In this document: positions 1 to 8,600 of the stretch, one piece after another
Position numbering within the stretch: the first letter of the stretch is position 1
Layout of the letters: each line of letters opens with the position of its first letter
Source: an uncultured Coprococcus sp.
Lineage (GTDB): Bacteria; Bacillota; Clostridia; Lachnospirales; Lachnospiraceae
DNA: 25,240 bases
NCBI GenBank assembly: GCA_900548315.1
Contig: URJU01000013.1
Span: forward strand, 1 to 25,240
Reading direction: 5' to 3'
Translations under genes and position numbers: made by a program
The notes under the pieces: model-generated
Databases searched by the model: none
What the model saw: only the letters and a program-made list of their open reading frames with translations
Told to the model about the DNA's origin: nothing

Positions 1-4
1 CTTA

Positions 5-37
5 TCGTCGGCAGCGTCAGATGTGTATAAGAGACAG
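5..37 (+). other. Illumina Nextera read-1 transposase adapter (artefact)
   Basis: Bases 5-18 (TCGTCGGCAGCGTC) followed by the 19-base Tn5 mosaic end at 19-37 (AGATGTGTATAAGAGACAG) match the Nextera tagmentation adapter exactly. This is library sequence left on a contig end, not a mobile element of the organism. Genomic sequence begins at about base 38. The four bases before it (1-4) are also unlikely to be genomic. Confidence 0.97.
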
Positions 38-90
38 AGGGCGAACCCTCGAAGGTCTGAAAATCCTTTATTTATGCGGTTTATCAGCGA

Positions 91-1278
91 TTACTCGATG
101 ATAGTTGCAACTCTTCCTGAACCTACTGTTCTACCACCCTCACGGATAGCGAATGTAAGACCCTGGCTCATAGCGATTGGGTGGATGAGCTCGATTGTCA
201 TCTCTACGTTATCACCAGGCATGCACATCTCTGTACCAGCTGGAAGGTTACATACACCTGTAACGTCTGTTGTTCTGAAGTAGAACTGTGGACGATAGTT
301 GTTGAAGAATGGTGTATGACGACCACCCTCGTCCTTTGTCAGAACGTAAACCTGTGCTGTGAACTTTGTATGACATGTAATTGAACCTGGCTTACAAAGA
401 ACCTGTCCTCTTACGATATCCTCTCTCTTGATACCACGAAGAAGGGCACCGATGTTATCACCAGCCTGACCTTCGTCAAGGAGCTTTCTGAACATCTCGA
501 TACCTGTTACTGTTGTCTTCTGGATCTCTGGCTTGATACCAACGATCTCAACTTCATCATTGAGGTGAATTACACCAGCCTCTACTCTACCAGTAGCAAC
601 TGTTCCACGACCTGTGATTGTGAATACGTCCTCTACAGGCATGATGAATGGCTTATCTGTATCTCTCTGTGGATCTGGAATATATGAATCAATTGTATCC
701 ATAAGCTCCATGATCTTGTCTCCCCAAGGTCCCATTGGATCCTCAAGAGCCTTAAGAGCTGAACCCTTAACGATAGGACAATCATTGAATCCGTACTCCT
801 CGAGCTGCTCTGTAACTTCCATCTCAACGAGCTCGATAAGCTCCTCATCGTCTACCATATCACACTTGTTAAGGAATACAACGATGTAAGGAACACCAAC
901 CTGACGTGAAAGAAGGATATGCTCCTTTGTCTGAGCCATAACACCATCAGTAGCAGCAACAACAAGGATAGCACCATCCATCTGAGCTGCACCAGTGATC
1001 ATGTTCTTAACGTAGTCAGCATGTCCTGGACAGTCAACGTGTGCGTAATGTCTCTTCTCTGTCTCGTACTCAACGTGAGCTGTAGAGATAGTGATACCTC
1101 TTTCTCTCTCCTCTGGAGCCTTATCAATGTTCTCGAAATCTGTAGCTGTGTTACCAGCAACTCTCTCTGAAAGAACCTTTGTGATAGCAGCTGTAAGAGT
1201 AGTCTTACCGTGATCTACGTGTCCGATTGTACCGATGTTACAATGTGGCTTACTTCTATTAAACTTTTCCTTTGCCAT
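91..1278 (-). CDS. tuf: Elongation factor Tu
   Basis: GTPase that delivers aminoacyl-tRNA to the ribosomal A site in the cytoplasm. It is full length at 395 aa. The G1 motif GHVDHGKT is at residues 19-26, the switch I GITI at 61-64, the G3 motif DCPGH at 82-86 and the G4 motif NKCD at 137-140. Domains 2 and 3 follow to a normal C-terminus (GRVATIIE). The ATG start is preceded by AGGAGGA at 1288-1294. It is the last gene of the str cluster, 226 bases downstream of fusA, and has its own strong promoter in that gap. Only about 53 genomic bases follow the stop before the adapter, and no terminator is visible there. Whether a second tuf copy exists elsewhere cannot be judged. Confidence 0.98.
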   Translation of the reverse strand: MAKEKFNRSKPHCNIGTIGHVDHGKTTLTAAITKVLSERVAGNTATDFENIDKAPEERERGITISTAHVEYETEKRHYAHVDCPGHADYVKNMITGAAQMDGAILVVAATDGVMAQTKEHILLSRQVGVPYIVVFLNKCDMVDDEELIELVEMEVTEQLEEYGFNDCPIVKGSALKALEDPMGPWGDKIMELMDTIDSYIPDPQRDTDKPFIMPVEDVFTITGRGTVATGRVEAGVIHLNDEVEIVGIKPEIQKTTVTGIEMFRKLLDEGQAGDNIGALLRGIKREDIVRGQVLCKPGSITCHTKFTAQVYVLTKDEGGRHTPFFNNYRPQFYFRTTDVTGVCNLPAGTEMCMPGDNVEMTIELIHPIAMSQGLTFAIREGGRTVGSGRVATIIE

Positions 1279-1333
1279 GATATAAAATCCTCCTTAAAAA
1301 TTATACCCCACGCGGGTTACTCGGCTAAAAATC

Positions 1334-1362
1334 ATTATATAGAAAATACAAAAGATTTTCAA
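1334..1362 (-). promoter_or_regulatory. tuf promoter
   Basis: On the minus strand TTGAAA (1357-1362) and TATAAT (1334-1339) are separated by exactly 17 bases, a near-consensus vegetative sigma promoter. It lies in the fusA-tuf gap about 55 bases upstream of the tuf start, so EF-Tu can be made independently of the str operon transcript. A short CCC/GGG hairpin follows in the leader near 1310-1319. Confidence 0.8.
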
Positions 1363-1383
1363 CCATTTTTTATCTCTTTATAC

Positions 1384-1418
1384 CAGCAGGCTAACGATAT
1401 GTAATCATTAACCTGCTG
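1384..1418 (-). other. Hairpin in the fusA-tuf gap
   Basis: Arms 1384-1398 and 1404-1418 form a 15-bp stem with a 5-base loop. Two positions pair only as G:U when read as minus-strand RNA and become A:C mismatches on the plus strand, so the structure is better in the fusA-tuf transcript. It follows the fusA stop by about 87 bases and sits just upstream of the tuf promoter. In the minus direction no U-tract follows, so it is not a classical terminator. A processing or stabilising hairpin is possible. Confidence 0.55.
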
Positions 1419-1504
1419 ATTTATATTTTTTACTAGAATCAAAATATAAGGAAATATTCTTTTGACTCTCAAGCATCACACAAGCAATCCAATCTGTTGC
1501 TGTA

Positions 1505-3625
1505 TTACTTTCCTGCGTGCTCTGCGATAACCTTCTCCTGAATGCTCTTTGGACACTGAGCGTACTTCTCAAAGAACATTGAGTAGTTACCACGACCCTG
1601 TGTTGATGAACGAAGCTCTGTTGAGTATCCGAACATCTCTGCAAGTGGAACGAATGCTCTGACGATCTTACCACCGCCGATATCATCCATACCCTCGATC
1701 TGACCTCTCTTAGCATTTAAGCTTCCGATTACATCACCAAGGTACTCCTCTGGCATAGTAACCTCAACCTTCATGATTGGCTCAAGAAGAACTGGATTAG
1801 CCTTAGCCATAGCCTCCTTGAAAGCCATAGAACCAGCGATATGGAATGCCATCTCAGATGAATCGACCTCATGGTATGAACCATCATATACATTAGCACT
1901 TACACCAAGTACTGGATAGCCACCAAGGATACCAGCCTTAGCTGCCTCTTCAATACCCTCGCCAACTGCTGGGATGTACTCCTTAGGAATAGCACCACCG
2001 ACAACTGTTGACTCGAACTTGAATGTCTCCTCACCGTTAGGATCCATAGGCTCGAACTTAACCTTACAATGACCGTACTGTCCACGACCACCTGACTGCT
2101 TAGCATACTTACTGTCTACATCAACAGCCTTAGTGAATGTCTCCTTATATGCAACCTGAGGTGCACCAACATTTGCCTCAACCTTAAACTCACGAAGAAG
2201 ACGATCTACGATAACCTCAAGGTGAAGCTCACCCATTCCGGCGATGATTGTCTGACCTGTCTCTTTGTCTGTATGAGCCTTGAATGTAGGATCCTCCTCA
2301 GCAAGCTTTGCAAGAGCCTCGCCCATCTTACCCTGATCATTCTTGGTCTTAGGCTCGATAGCAAGCTCGATAACTGGCTCTGGGAACTCCATTGACTCAA
2401 GGATAACTGGGTGCTGCTCGTCACAGATTGTGTCACCTGTTGTTGTAAGCTTGAAACCTACAGCAGCTGCGATATCTCCTGAGTAAACCTTATCAATCTC
2501 TTTACGAGCGTTGGCATGCATCTGTACGATACGTCCTACACGCTCCTTCTTATCCTTTGTCGCATTCAGTACATATGAACCTGAGTTCAGTGTACCTGAG
2601 TAAACTCTGAAGAATGCAAGCTTTCCAACGAATGGATCTGTCATGATCTTGAATGCAAGAGCCGAGAATGGCTCATCATCTGATGAATGACGAACAACCT
2701 CGTTACCGTCTGGATCAACACCTGTGATATCAGGGATATCTGTTGGTGCTGGCATGTACTCGATAACACCGTCAAGCATCTTCTGAACACCCTTGTTCTT
2801 GTAAGCTGAACCAAGGAATACAGGAACTGCCTCACTTGCGATAGTTGCTCTACGAAGAACCTTCTTCATCTCATCGATTGATGGCTCCTCGCCCTCAAGA
2901 TACATCATCATTAAGTCGTCATCTAACTCGCAGATCTTCTCGACAAGATTTTCATGCCACTTGTCTGCAAGCTCCTTAAGGTCATCAGGGATAGTTGTGA
3001 TCTCGATGTCCTCGCCCTTATCATCTTTGTAGTAGTATGCTTCCATCTCGAACAGATCGATCAGACCGATGAAGTCTGACTCTTTTCCAATAGGGATCTG
3101 TACTGGAATTGCATTCTTGCCCAGACGATCAATGATTGTCTGAACTGAGTAGAAAAAGTCTGCACCCATTTTATCCATCTTGTTGATGAACGCCATACGA
3201 GGTACATTGTATGTGTCAGCCTGACGCCATACGTTCTCTGACTGAGGCTCTACACCAGCCTTAGCATCAAATACACCTACAGCTCCGTCAAGTACACGAA
3301 GTGAACGCTCAACCTCAACAGTGAAGTCAACGTGTCCCGGAGTATCGATGATGTTGATTCTGTGCTCTAACGCGCCAGCCTTTGGTTTGTGATGATCCTC
3401 AAGTGTCCAGTGACATGTTGTAGCAGCTGAAGTAATTGTTATACCTCTCTCCTGCTCCTGCTCCATCCAGTCCATGGTAGCTGTACCGTCATGAGTATCA
3501 CCAATCTTATAGTTAACACCAGTATAGTATAAGATACGCTCTGTAAGAGTTGTCTTACCGGCATCGATATGAGCCATAATACCAATGTTTCTTGTTCTGT
3601 CCAATGGATATTCTCTTCCAGCCAA
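1505..3625 (-). CDS. fusA: Elongation factor G
   Basis: Ribosomal translocase GTPase, 706 aa, the normal length for bacterial EF-G. The P-loop AHIDAGKT is at residues 18-25, DTPGH at 94-98 and NKMD at 148-151. The rest covers the expected domains II-V. The start codon is TTG (3623-3625), supported by AGGAGGA at 3633-3639 with a 7-base spacer and by the conserved N-terminus MAGREYPLDRTRNIGIMAH. It lies 97 bases after rpsG and before tuf, the standard str order. No fusidic-acid resistance change can be called by eye. TTG may modestly lower initiation compared with ATG. Confidence 0.98.
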   Translation of the reverse strand: MAGREYPLDRTRNIGIMAHIDAGKTTLTERILYYTGVNYKIGDTHDGTATMDWMEQEQERGITITSAATTCHWTLEDHHKPKAGALEHRINIIDTPGHVDFTVEVERSLRVLDGAVGVFDAKAGVEPQSENVWRQADTYNVPRMAFINKMDKMGADFFYSVQTIIDRLGKNAIPVQIPIGKESDFIGLIDLFEMEAYYYKDDKGEDIEITTIPDDLKELADKWHENLVEKICELDDDLMMMYLEGEEPSIDEMKKVLRRATIASEAVPVFLGSAYKNKGVQKMLDGVIEYMPAPTDIPDITGVDPDGNEVVRHSSDDEPFSALAFKIMTDPFVGKLAFFRVYSGTLNSGSYVLNATKDKKERVGRIVQMHANARKEIDKVYSGDIAAAVGFKLTTTGDTICDEQHPVILESMEFPEPVIELAIEPKTKNDQGKMGEALAKLAEEDPTFKAHTDKETGQTIIAGMGELHLEVIVDRLLREFKVEANVGAPQVAYKETFTKAVDVDSKYAKQSGGRGQYGHCKVKFEPMDPNGEETFKFESTVVGGAIPKEYIPAVGEGIEEAAKAGILGGYPVLGVSANVYDGSYHEVDSSEMAFHIAGSMAFKEAMAKANPVLLEPIMKVEVTMPEEYLGDVIGSLNAKRGQIEGMDDIGGGKIVRAFVPLAEMFGYSTELRSSTQGRGNYSMFFEKYAQCPKSIQEKVIAEHAGK

Positions 3626-3722
3626 CGGATTGTCCTCCTTTTGCTAATATTCGTAACGCACTAATCTATTGTGCTCTAATATACACCTCAGCATACATGC
3701 AAATGCATTCTCATACAAAAAA

Positions 3723-4193
3723 TTAGAATCTGTAGTGAGCGAATGCCTTGTTTGCCTCTGCCATCTTGTGCATGTCTTCTTTTCTCTTTACAGATGCACC
3801 TGTGTTGTTAGCTGCATCCATGATCTCCTTCGCAAGTCTCTCTTCCATAGTCTTCTCACTTCTAGCACGTGAGAAAGCTGTTAACCAACGAAGTCCAAGA
3901 GCCTGTCTTCTGTCAGGTCTTACATCGATAGGTACCTGGTATGTTGCACCACCGATACGTCTAGCCTTAACCTCGAGAAGTGGCATGATGTTGTTCATAG
4001 CCTCTTCGAATACCTCTAATGCAGGCTTGCCAGTCTCTTCTGCGATACGATCAAACGCACCGTAAACGATCTTCTGTGCTACACCCTTCTTACCATCTAA
4101 CATAATGTTGTTGATAAGCTTGGTAACCACCTTGTTATTGTAAATTGGATCCGCTAATACGTCTCTCTTTGCGATATGTCCTTTACGTGGCAC
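3723..4193 (-). CDS. rpsG: 30S ribosomal protein S7
   Basis: Primary 16S rRNA-binding protein that nucleates the 30S head, 156 aa, the normal length. The N-terminus MPRKGHIAKRDV and the RRIGGATYQVP segment are family hallmarks, and the C-terminus KAFAHYRF is typical. The start codon is GTG (4191-4193), with an AGGAGGGA-type ribosome binding site at about 4201-4208. In E. coli S7 represses its operon by binding the rpsL-rpsG spacer. Here that spacer is 230 bases long and structured, so analogous control is possible, but that is inference. Confidence 0.98.
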   Translation of the reverse strand: MPRKGHIAKRDVLADPIYNNKVVTKLINNIMLDGKKGVAQKIVYGAFDRIAEETGKPALEVFEEAMNNIMPLLEVKARRIGGATYQVPIDVRPDRRQALGLRWLTAFSRARSEKTMEERLAKEIMDAANNTGASVKRKEDMHKMAEANKAFAHYRF

Positions 4194-4233
4194 GGTTCTT
4201 CCCTCCTTAATTATTTATTAAATCTTCGGTACT

Positions 4234-4402
4234 CACATTCCCGCGGAATGTGTTCGTGCTGTTATCTGTCTTAATTGTTTCTATCCGAAATATTATCTAT
4301 ATAAAAACATGACCTTACCAGCACACACCGGTCGAACACTGTGTCCGATTCTACCGGCTGTCGTGGCATCTTCCAAGGTATCACCCTGTCCTATGTCCAC
4401 GA
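4234..4402 (-). other. Structured spacer between rpsL and rpsG
   Basis: Three inverted repeats can be paired in the minus-strand RNA: TCGTGG/CCACGA (4361-4366 with 4397-4402); CCGGT/ACCGG (4328-4332 with 4353-4357) enclosing CGGAC/GTTCG (4333-4337 with 4343-4347), which needs one G:U pair; and CACATTCC/GGAATGTG (4234-4241 with 4245-4252) close to the rpsG ribosome binding site. No U-tract follows any of them and no ORF fits. This is a candidate cis-regulatory RNA for rpsG or the downstream operon. It matches no Rfam class I can name. Confidence 0.45.
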
Positions 4403-4423
4403 ATTAGAATTGTTCAGCATGAT

Positions 4424-4843
4424 TTATTTTGCATCCTTAGGACGCTTTGCACCATACTTTGAACGAGCCTGACGTCTCTTTGCTACACCTGCTGTATCAA
4501 GAGTACCTCTGATGATATGGTATCTTGTACCAGGTAAGTCCTTTACTCTTCCACCACGGATAAGTACAACGCTATGCTCCTGAAGGTTGTGACCCTCACC
4601 TGGAATATAACTTGTTACTTCAATTCCGTTTGAAAGACGTACTCTGGCGATCTTTCTAAGAGCTGAGTTAGGCTTCTTAGGAGTAGCTGTCTTAACTGCT
4701 GTACAAACTCCTCTCTTCTGTGGTGAGCTTGTCTCTACTGGTTTCTTCTTGAGTGAGTTGAAACTTCTCTGAAGAGCTGGTGCAGTTGACTTCTTCTCTA
4801 CTGTCTGTCTTCCTTTTCTAACTAACTGGTTAAATGTTGGCAT
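4424..4843 (-). CDS. rpsL: 30S ribosomal protein S12
   Basis: Decoding-centre protein of the 30S subunit, 139 aa, the Firmicutes length, which is longer than E. coli because of an extended loop at about residues 15-40. TPKKPNSALRK is at 54-64 and GGRVKDLPG at 97-105. Lys57 and Lys101 correspond to the positions where streptomycin resistance mutations arise (E. coli K42 and K87, mature numbering), and both are wild type. The ATG start has AGGAGGTG upstream. It is the first gene of the str operon, transcribed from the consensus promoter at 4904-4932. Confidence 0.98.
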   Translation of the reverse strand: MPTFNQLVRKGRQTVEKKSTAPALQRSFNSLKKKPVETSSPQKRGVCTAVKTATPKKPNSALRKIARVRLSNGIEVTSYIPGEGHNLQEHSVVLIRGGRVKDLPGTRYHIIRGTLDTAGVAKRRQARSKYGAKRPKDAK

Positions 4844-4870
4844 GTTTTCACCTCCTGTATATAAATTAAA

Positions 4871-4906
4871 AATGATAAAGCATGTTTTTACGCATGCTTT
4901 ATCATT
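4871..4906 (-). other. Perfect inverted repeat at the str operon start
   Basis: The arms 4871-4884 and 4893-4906 are exact 14-base reverse complements around an 8-base loop. On the minus strand the repeat starts inside the -10 box of the rpsL promoter, spans the predicted transcription start and is followed by TTTTTAATTT, just before the rpsL ribosome binding site. It could be the terminator of tetR, an operator, or a 5' hairpin of the str mRNA. Confidence 0.7.
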
Positions 4907-4932
4907 ATATAGTCGAGTATTTTCTGTGTCAA
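4904..4932 (-). promoter_or_regulatory. rpsL (str operon) promoter
   Basis: A perfect TTGACA (4927-4932) and a perfect TATAAT (4904-4909) are separated by 17 bases, with predicted initiation near 4897. It lies in the gap between the tetR-type gene and rpsL, so the str operon can be expressed independently of rpoBC and of the regulator. Its -10 box is overlapped by one arm of a perfect inverted repeat. Confidence 0.88.
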
Positions 4933-4950
4933 GCTTTTATTTTGCAAATT

Positions 4951-5496
4951 TCAGCCGTTAATCTTCTTATCTAGTGCAATTTCCAGATATGCCTTTATAT
5001 CCTGTTCTATCTCTTTTGCATCAAACTTTTCATATCCGGAATTCACAAGAAACGCCTTGCCAAGTATATAATTCTTCATAGCTAAATCTACACTTTCTGC
5101 CTGCTCATCACTTATATCATTTCTTTCCCGCAGCAATCTAACAGACCACTCATTTTTTAGAATTGTCATGCCCTGTGACTTATCCATTATAAAATATCTG
5201 AATAGATTTTTTTCTTCCGATGCATATCGGCATACTATGATTCCCTGCCTGAAATACTCTGCATTCACCTGTTCACCCACATTTTTTACAAGCTCCGCAA
5301 ATTCATCATTCATTCGCTGAGTTGTGATCTCAATAACCTTGCCCATACCACTGAAATTCTCATATATCGGTTGAGTAGAACATGATGCAGCAGCTGCCAG
5401 TTTTCTCGCACTCAGCGCAGAAATTCCTTCTCTCCTAACAAGGTCATAAGCCGCATTCAGTAATCCTTCATTGTCTATTTTTTTAATAGCAGCCAT
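4951..5496 (-). CDS. TetR/AcrR-family transcriptional regulator
   Basis: A 181-aa protein with an N-terminal TetR-type helix-turn-helix at about residues 27-47 (ALSARKLAAAASCSTQPIYENF) and an all-alpha C-terminal ligand or dimer domain that I cannot assign to a ligand. The ATG start follows AGGTGG at 5503-5508. It has its own extended -10 promoter and lies between the rpoC terminator and the rpsL promoter, the place where many Firmicutes carry an L7Ae-like gene (ybxF/rplGB). No efflux pump or enzyme is adjacent, so the target is unknown; autoregulation or an effect on the neighbouring rpsL promoter are possibilities only. Confidence 0.88.
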   Translation of the reverse strand: MAAIKKIDNEGLLNAAYDLVRREGISALSARKLAAAASCSTQPIYENFSGMGKVIEITTQRMNDEFAELVKNVGEQVNAEYFRQGIIVCRYASEEKNLFRYFIMDKSQGMTILKNEWSVRLLRERNDISDEQAESVDLAMKNYILGKAFLVNSGYEKFDAKEIEQDIKAYLEIALDKKING

Positions 5497-5515
5497 ATAA
5501 TTCCACCTATTTCTT

Positions 5516-5530
5516 TCTATATTATATCAA
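5516..5530 (-). promoter_or_regulatory. tetR promoter, extended -10
   Basis: On the minus strand TGATATAAT occupies 5521-5529, an extended -10 (TGnTATAAT). The -35 region is poor, which fits the extended type. The -10 sits within ATATT-gatat-AATAT, a short inverted repeat at about 5516-5530 that could be a TetR operator for self-repression. Confidence 0.6.
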
Positions 5531-5550
5531 TATCCCGTCTGTCTTTTCAC

Positions 5551-5622
5551 AAAAAGAGCCCGATATATCATTACATATACAGCCTACGCATATGTCTGCA
5601 TATGTAATAATATACCGGACTC
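5551..5622 (-). terminator. rpoBC operon terminator
   Basis: Arms 5556-5582 and 5596-5622 pair along all 27 positions in the minus-strand RNA, four of them as G:U, around a 13-base loop, followed by five U (5551-5555). The wobble pairs are valid only on this strand. It is a strong intrinsic terminator about 38 bases after the rpoC stop and separates rpoBC from tetR and the str operon. Confidence 0.9.
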
Positions 5623-5659
5623 CCCTCGTATCCTTTATATCAGATATCTGATATGAGTA

Positions 5660-8600
5660 TTATTCCTCGTCTTCACCAACTGGCTTAACGTCACTTACCT
5701 CATCTGAATTAATATCATCCCCAGCATCAAGTTCTTTGAAAACCTCTGCCTCTGTATTGATATTATCTATGTCACTGTAATCTTCGTCATCATCCTCATC
5801 AAAGAAATCAATTTCTTCCATCTCTGTATCAAGCTTTACAGAACGATATCTCTTCATTCCTGTACCAGCAGGTATAAGCTTACCGATAAGAACATTCTCC
5901 TTAAGTCCAACAAGTGGATCTACTTTACTCTTTATTGCAGCATCAGTAAGAACCTTTGTTGTCTCCTGGAATGAGGCTGCAGACATAAATGAATCTGTCG
6001 CAAGTGATGCCTTTGTGATTCCAAGCATTATCTGTGTACCTGTTGCCGGCTCCTTGCCATCGGCAATAAGTGCCTCATTTGTATCCTCAAACTCAAGAAT
6101 ATTTGCCTGAGTTCCTGGAAGATAGTCAGAATCGCCCGGTTCATCGATTATTATCTTCTTAAGCATCTGCCTTACGATAATCTCTATATGCTTATCATTG
6201 ATCTCAACACCCTGGAGTCTGTAAACCTTCTGAACCTCACGGAGCATGTAATCCTGAACCGCACGAACACCCTTGATCTTAAGGATATCATGTGGGTTTA
6301 CCGAACCCTCTGTAAGTTCATCTCCAGCTTCAAGAACCTGATCATCAAGAACCTTGATCCTCGAACCATAAGGTATAAGATATGCTTTTGATTCACCAGT
6401 CTCATCATTTGTAATAACGATCTCTCGTTTCTTCTTATTGTCACGGAGCTGAACCTTTCCGCCAAACTCTGCGATGATTGCAAGTCCCTTTGGCTTTCTT
6501 GCCTCAAAAAGCTCCTCAACTCTAGGAAGACCCTGTGTGATATCGCCACCGGCAACACCACCTGTATGGAAAGTTCTCATTGTAAGCTGTGTACCAGGCT
6601 CACCGATCGACTGGGCTGCTATGATTCCTACAGACTCACCAACCTGAACAGGAAGTCCTGTTGCCATGTTGGCACCATAACACTTAGCGCACACGCCAAG
6701 ATGTGACTTACATGTAAGAACTGTTCTGATCTTAAGTTTAGCATCAAGTCTTACTGTTCTGTTGCCATCCTCATCAGTAACTGTGAATGGAACACCATTC
6801 GAATCTACGCCCTTGTTTACAATGAGCTCTGCTCTCTTTGCTGTGACCATATGATTGATCTTAACAAGCATGTTGCCCTCTGCATCATATACTGACTCAG
6901 CGAGATATCTTCCAGTAATCCTCTCCTGGAATTCCTCGATCATTTCCTTTCCTTCTCTGAAGGCTTCTATGACCATACCAGGTATTTCTTTTCTTCCTAT
7001 GCTGCAATCAGGCTCTCTGATGATAAGATCCTGTGATACATCAACAAGACGTCTTGTCAGATATCCTGAATCGGCTGTACGGAGGGCTGTATCTGAAAGG
7101 CCCTTACGAGCTCCATGAGCTGAAATGAAGTACTCCAGAACGTCAAGTCCCTCACGGAAGTTTGACTTGATTGGCAGTTCGATGGTTCTACCTGTTGTAT
7201 CAGCCATAAGTCCTCGCATACCTGCAAGCTGCTTGATCTGCTGATTAGAACCACGGGCTCCTGAATCAGCCATCATGAATATATTGTTGTATTTATCAAG
7301 ACCGGCAAACAGAAGTTCCTGAAGGTGCTTATCTGCAGCCTCCCAAACCTTTACCACCGCCTGATATCTCTCTTCCTCGGTACCCATACCACGTCTGAAC
7401 TTCTTGGTGATCTCATCAACTAACTTCTGAGCATCATTGAGGATGTCCTTCTTCTCATCTGGAACCTTCATATCAGAAATTGATACTGATATAGCTCCTC
7501 TTGTGGAGAACTTGTATCCGATAGCCTTTACATCATCAAGAACTTCCGCAGTCTTTGTGGCACCATGTGTATTAATACACTTATCAAGTATCGGCTTGAG
7601 CTGTTTCTTACCAACTGTCTTCTCAATCTCAAGTCTAAGTGCATTCTCAGGTGTGCTTCTATCTACAAAACCGAGATCCTGTGGAATTATCTCATTGAAG
7701 AGCATCTTACCAAGGGTTGTATTTATCACACCTGTCAGTTCCTGTCCTTCGTACTCTACAGTTCTTCTTACATGTATCTTACTGTGAAGTGTGATCACAT
7801 TGTTCTCATACGCAAGAATCGCCTCGTTCTTAGACTTAAAGTACTTTCCTTCTCCTATCTCTCCATCCTTGTCAAGAGTCAGATAGTATATACCAAGGAT
7901 CATATCCTGTGAAGGAACCGCAACTGTCGCACCATCTGATGGTTTCAGCAGGTTGTTAGGTGAGAGCAGAAGGAATCTACACTCAGCCTGAGCCTCAACT
8001 GTAAGTGGAAGATGGACAGCCATCTGGTCTCCATCGAAATCGGCGTTGAACGCTGTACATACAAGCGGATGAAGCTTTATAGCCTTACCACCTACAAGTA
8101 CCGGCTCAAATGCCTGGATTCCAAGTCTGTGAAGTGTCGGGGCACGGTTAAGCATAACCGGATGCTCCTTAATGACATCCTCAAGGATATCCCAAACCTG
8201 TGGCTCAAGTTTCTCTACCATCTTCTTGGCCTGCTTGATATTATTTGCCTTACCTGTAGCTGTAAGTTCTTTCATAACAAACGGTTTAAACAGCTCTATT
8301 GCCATCTCCTTAGGGAGACCGCACTGATAAATCTTAAGTTCTGGTCCAACTACGATAACTGAACGTCCTGAGTAGTCAACACGCTTACCGAGAAGGTTCT
8401 GACGGAAACGTCCCTGCTTACCTTTGAGCATCTCTGACAGTGACTTGAGTGCTCTGTTGCCAGGACCTGTTACCGCACGTCCACGTCTGCCATTATCTAT
8501 GAGAGCGTCAACTGCCTCCTGCAGCATTCTCTTCTCATTTCTCACAATTATCTCTGGAGCTCCAAGATCAAGGAGTCTTCTGAGACGATTGTTTCTGTTG

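Noticed and set aside
19..37. Tn5 mosaic end as evidence of a transposon
   Set aside because: It is joined to the Nextera read-1 primer sequence, so it is a library adapter rather than a Tn5 insertion.
3663..3722. Promoter in the rpsG-fusA gap
   Set aside because: TTGCAT and TATATT occur but only 13 bases apart, too close for a vegetative promoter.
7437..7912. Plus-strand open frames over 100 codons inside rpoC and other core genes
   Set aside because: They are antisense shadows of conserved minus-strand genes, with no ribosome binding site and no recognisable protein features.
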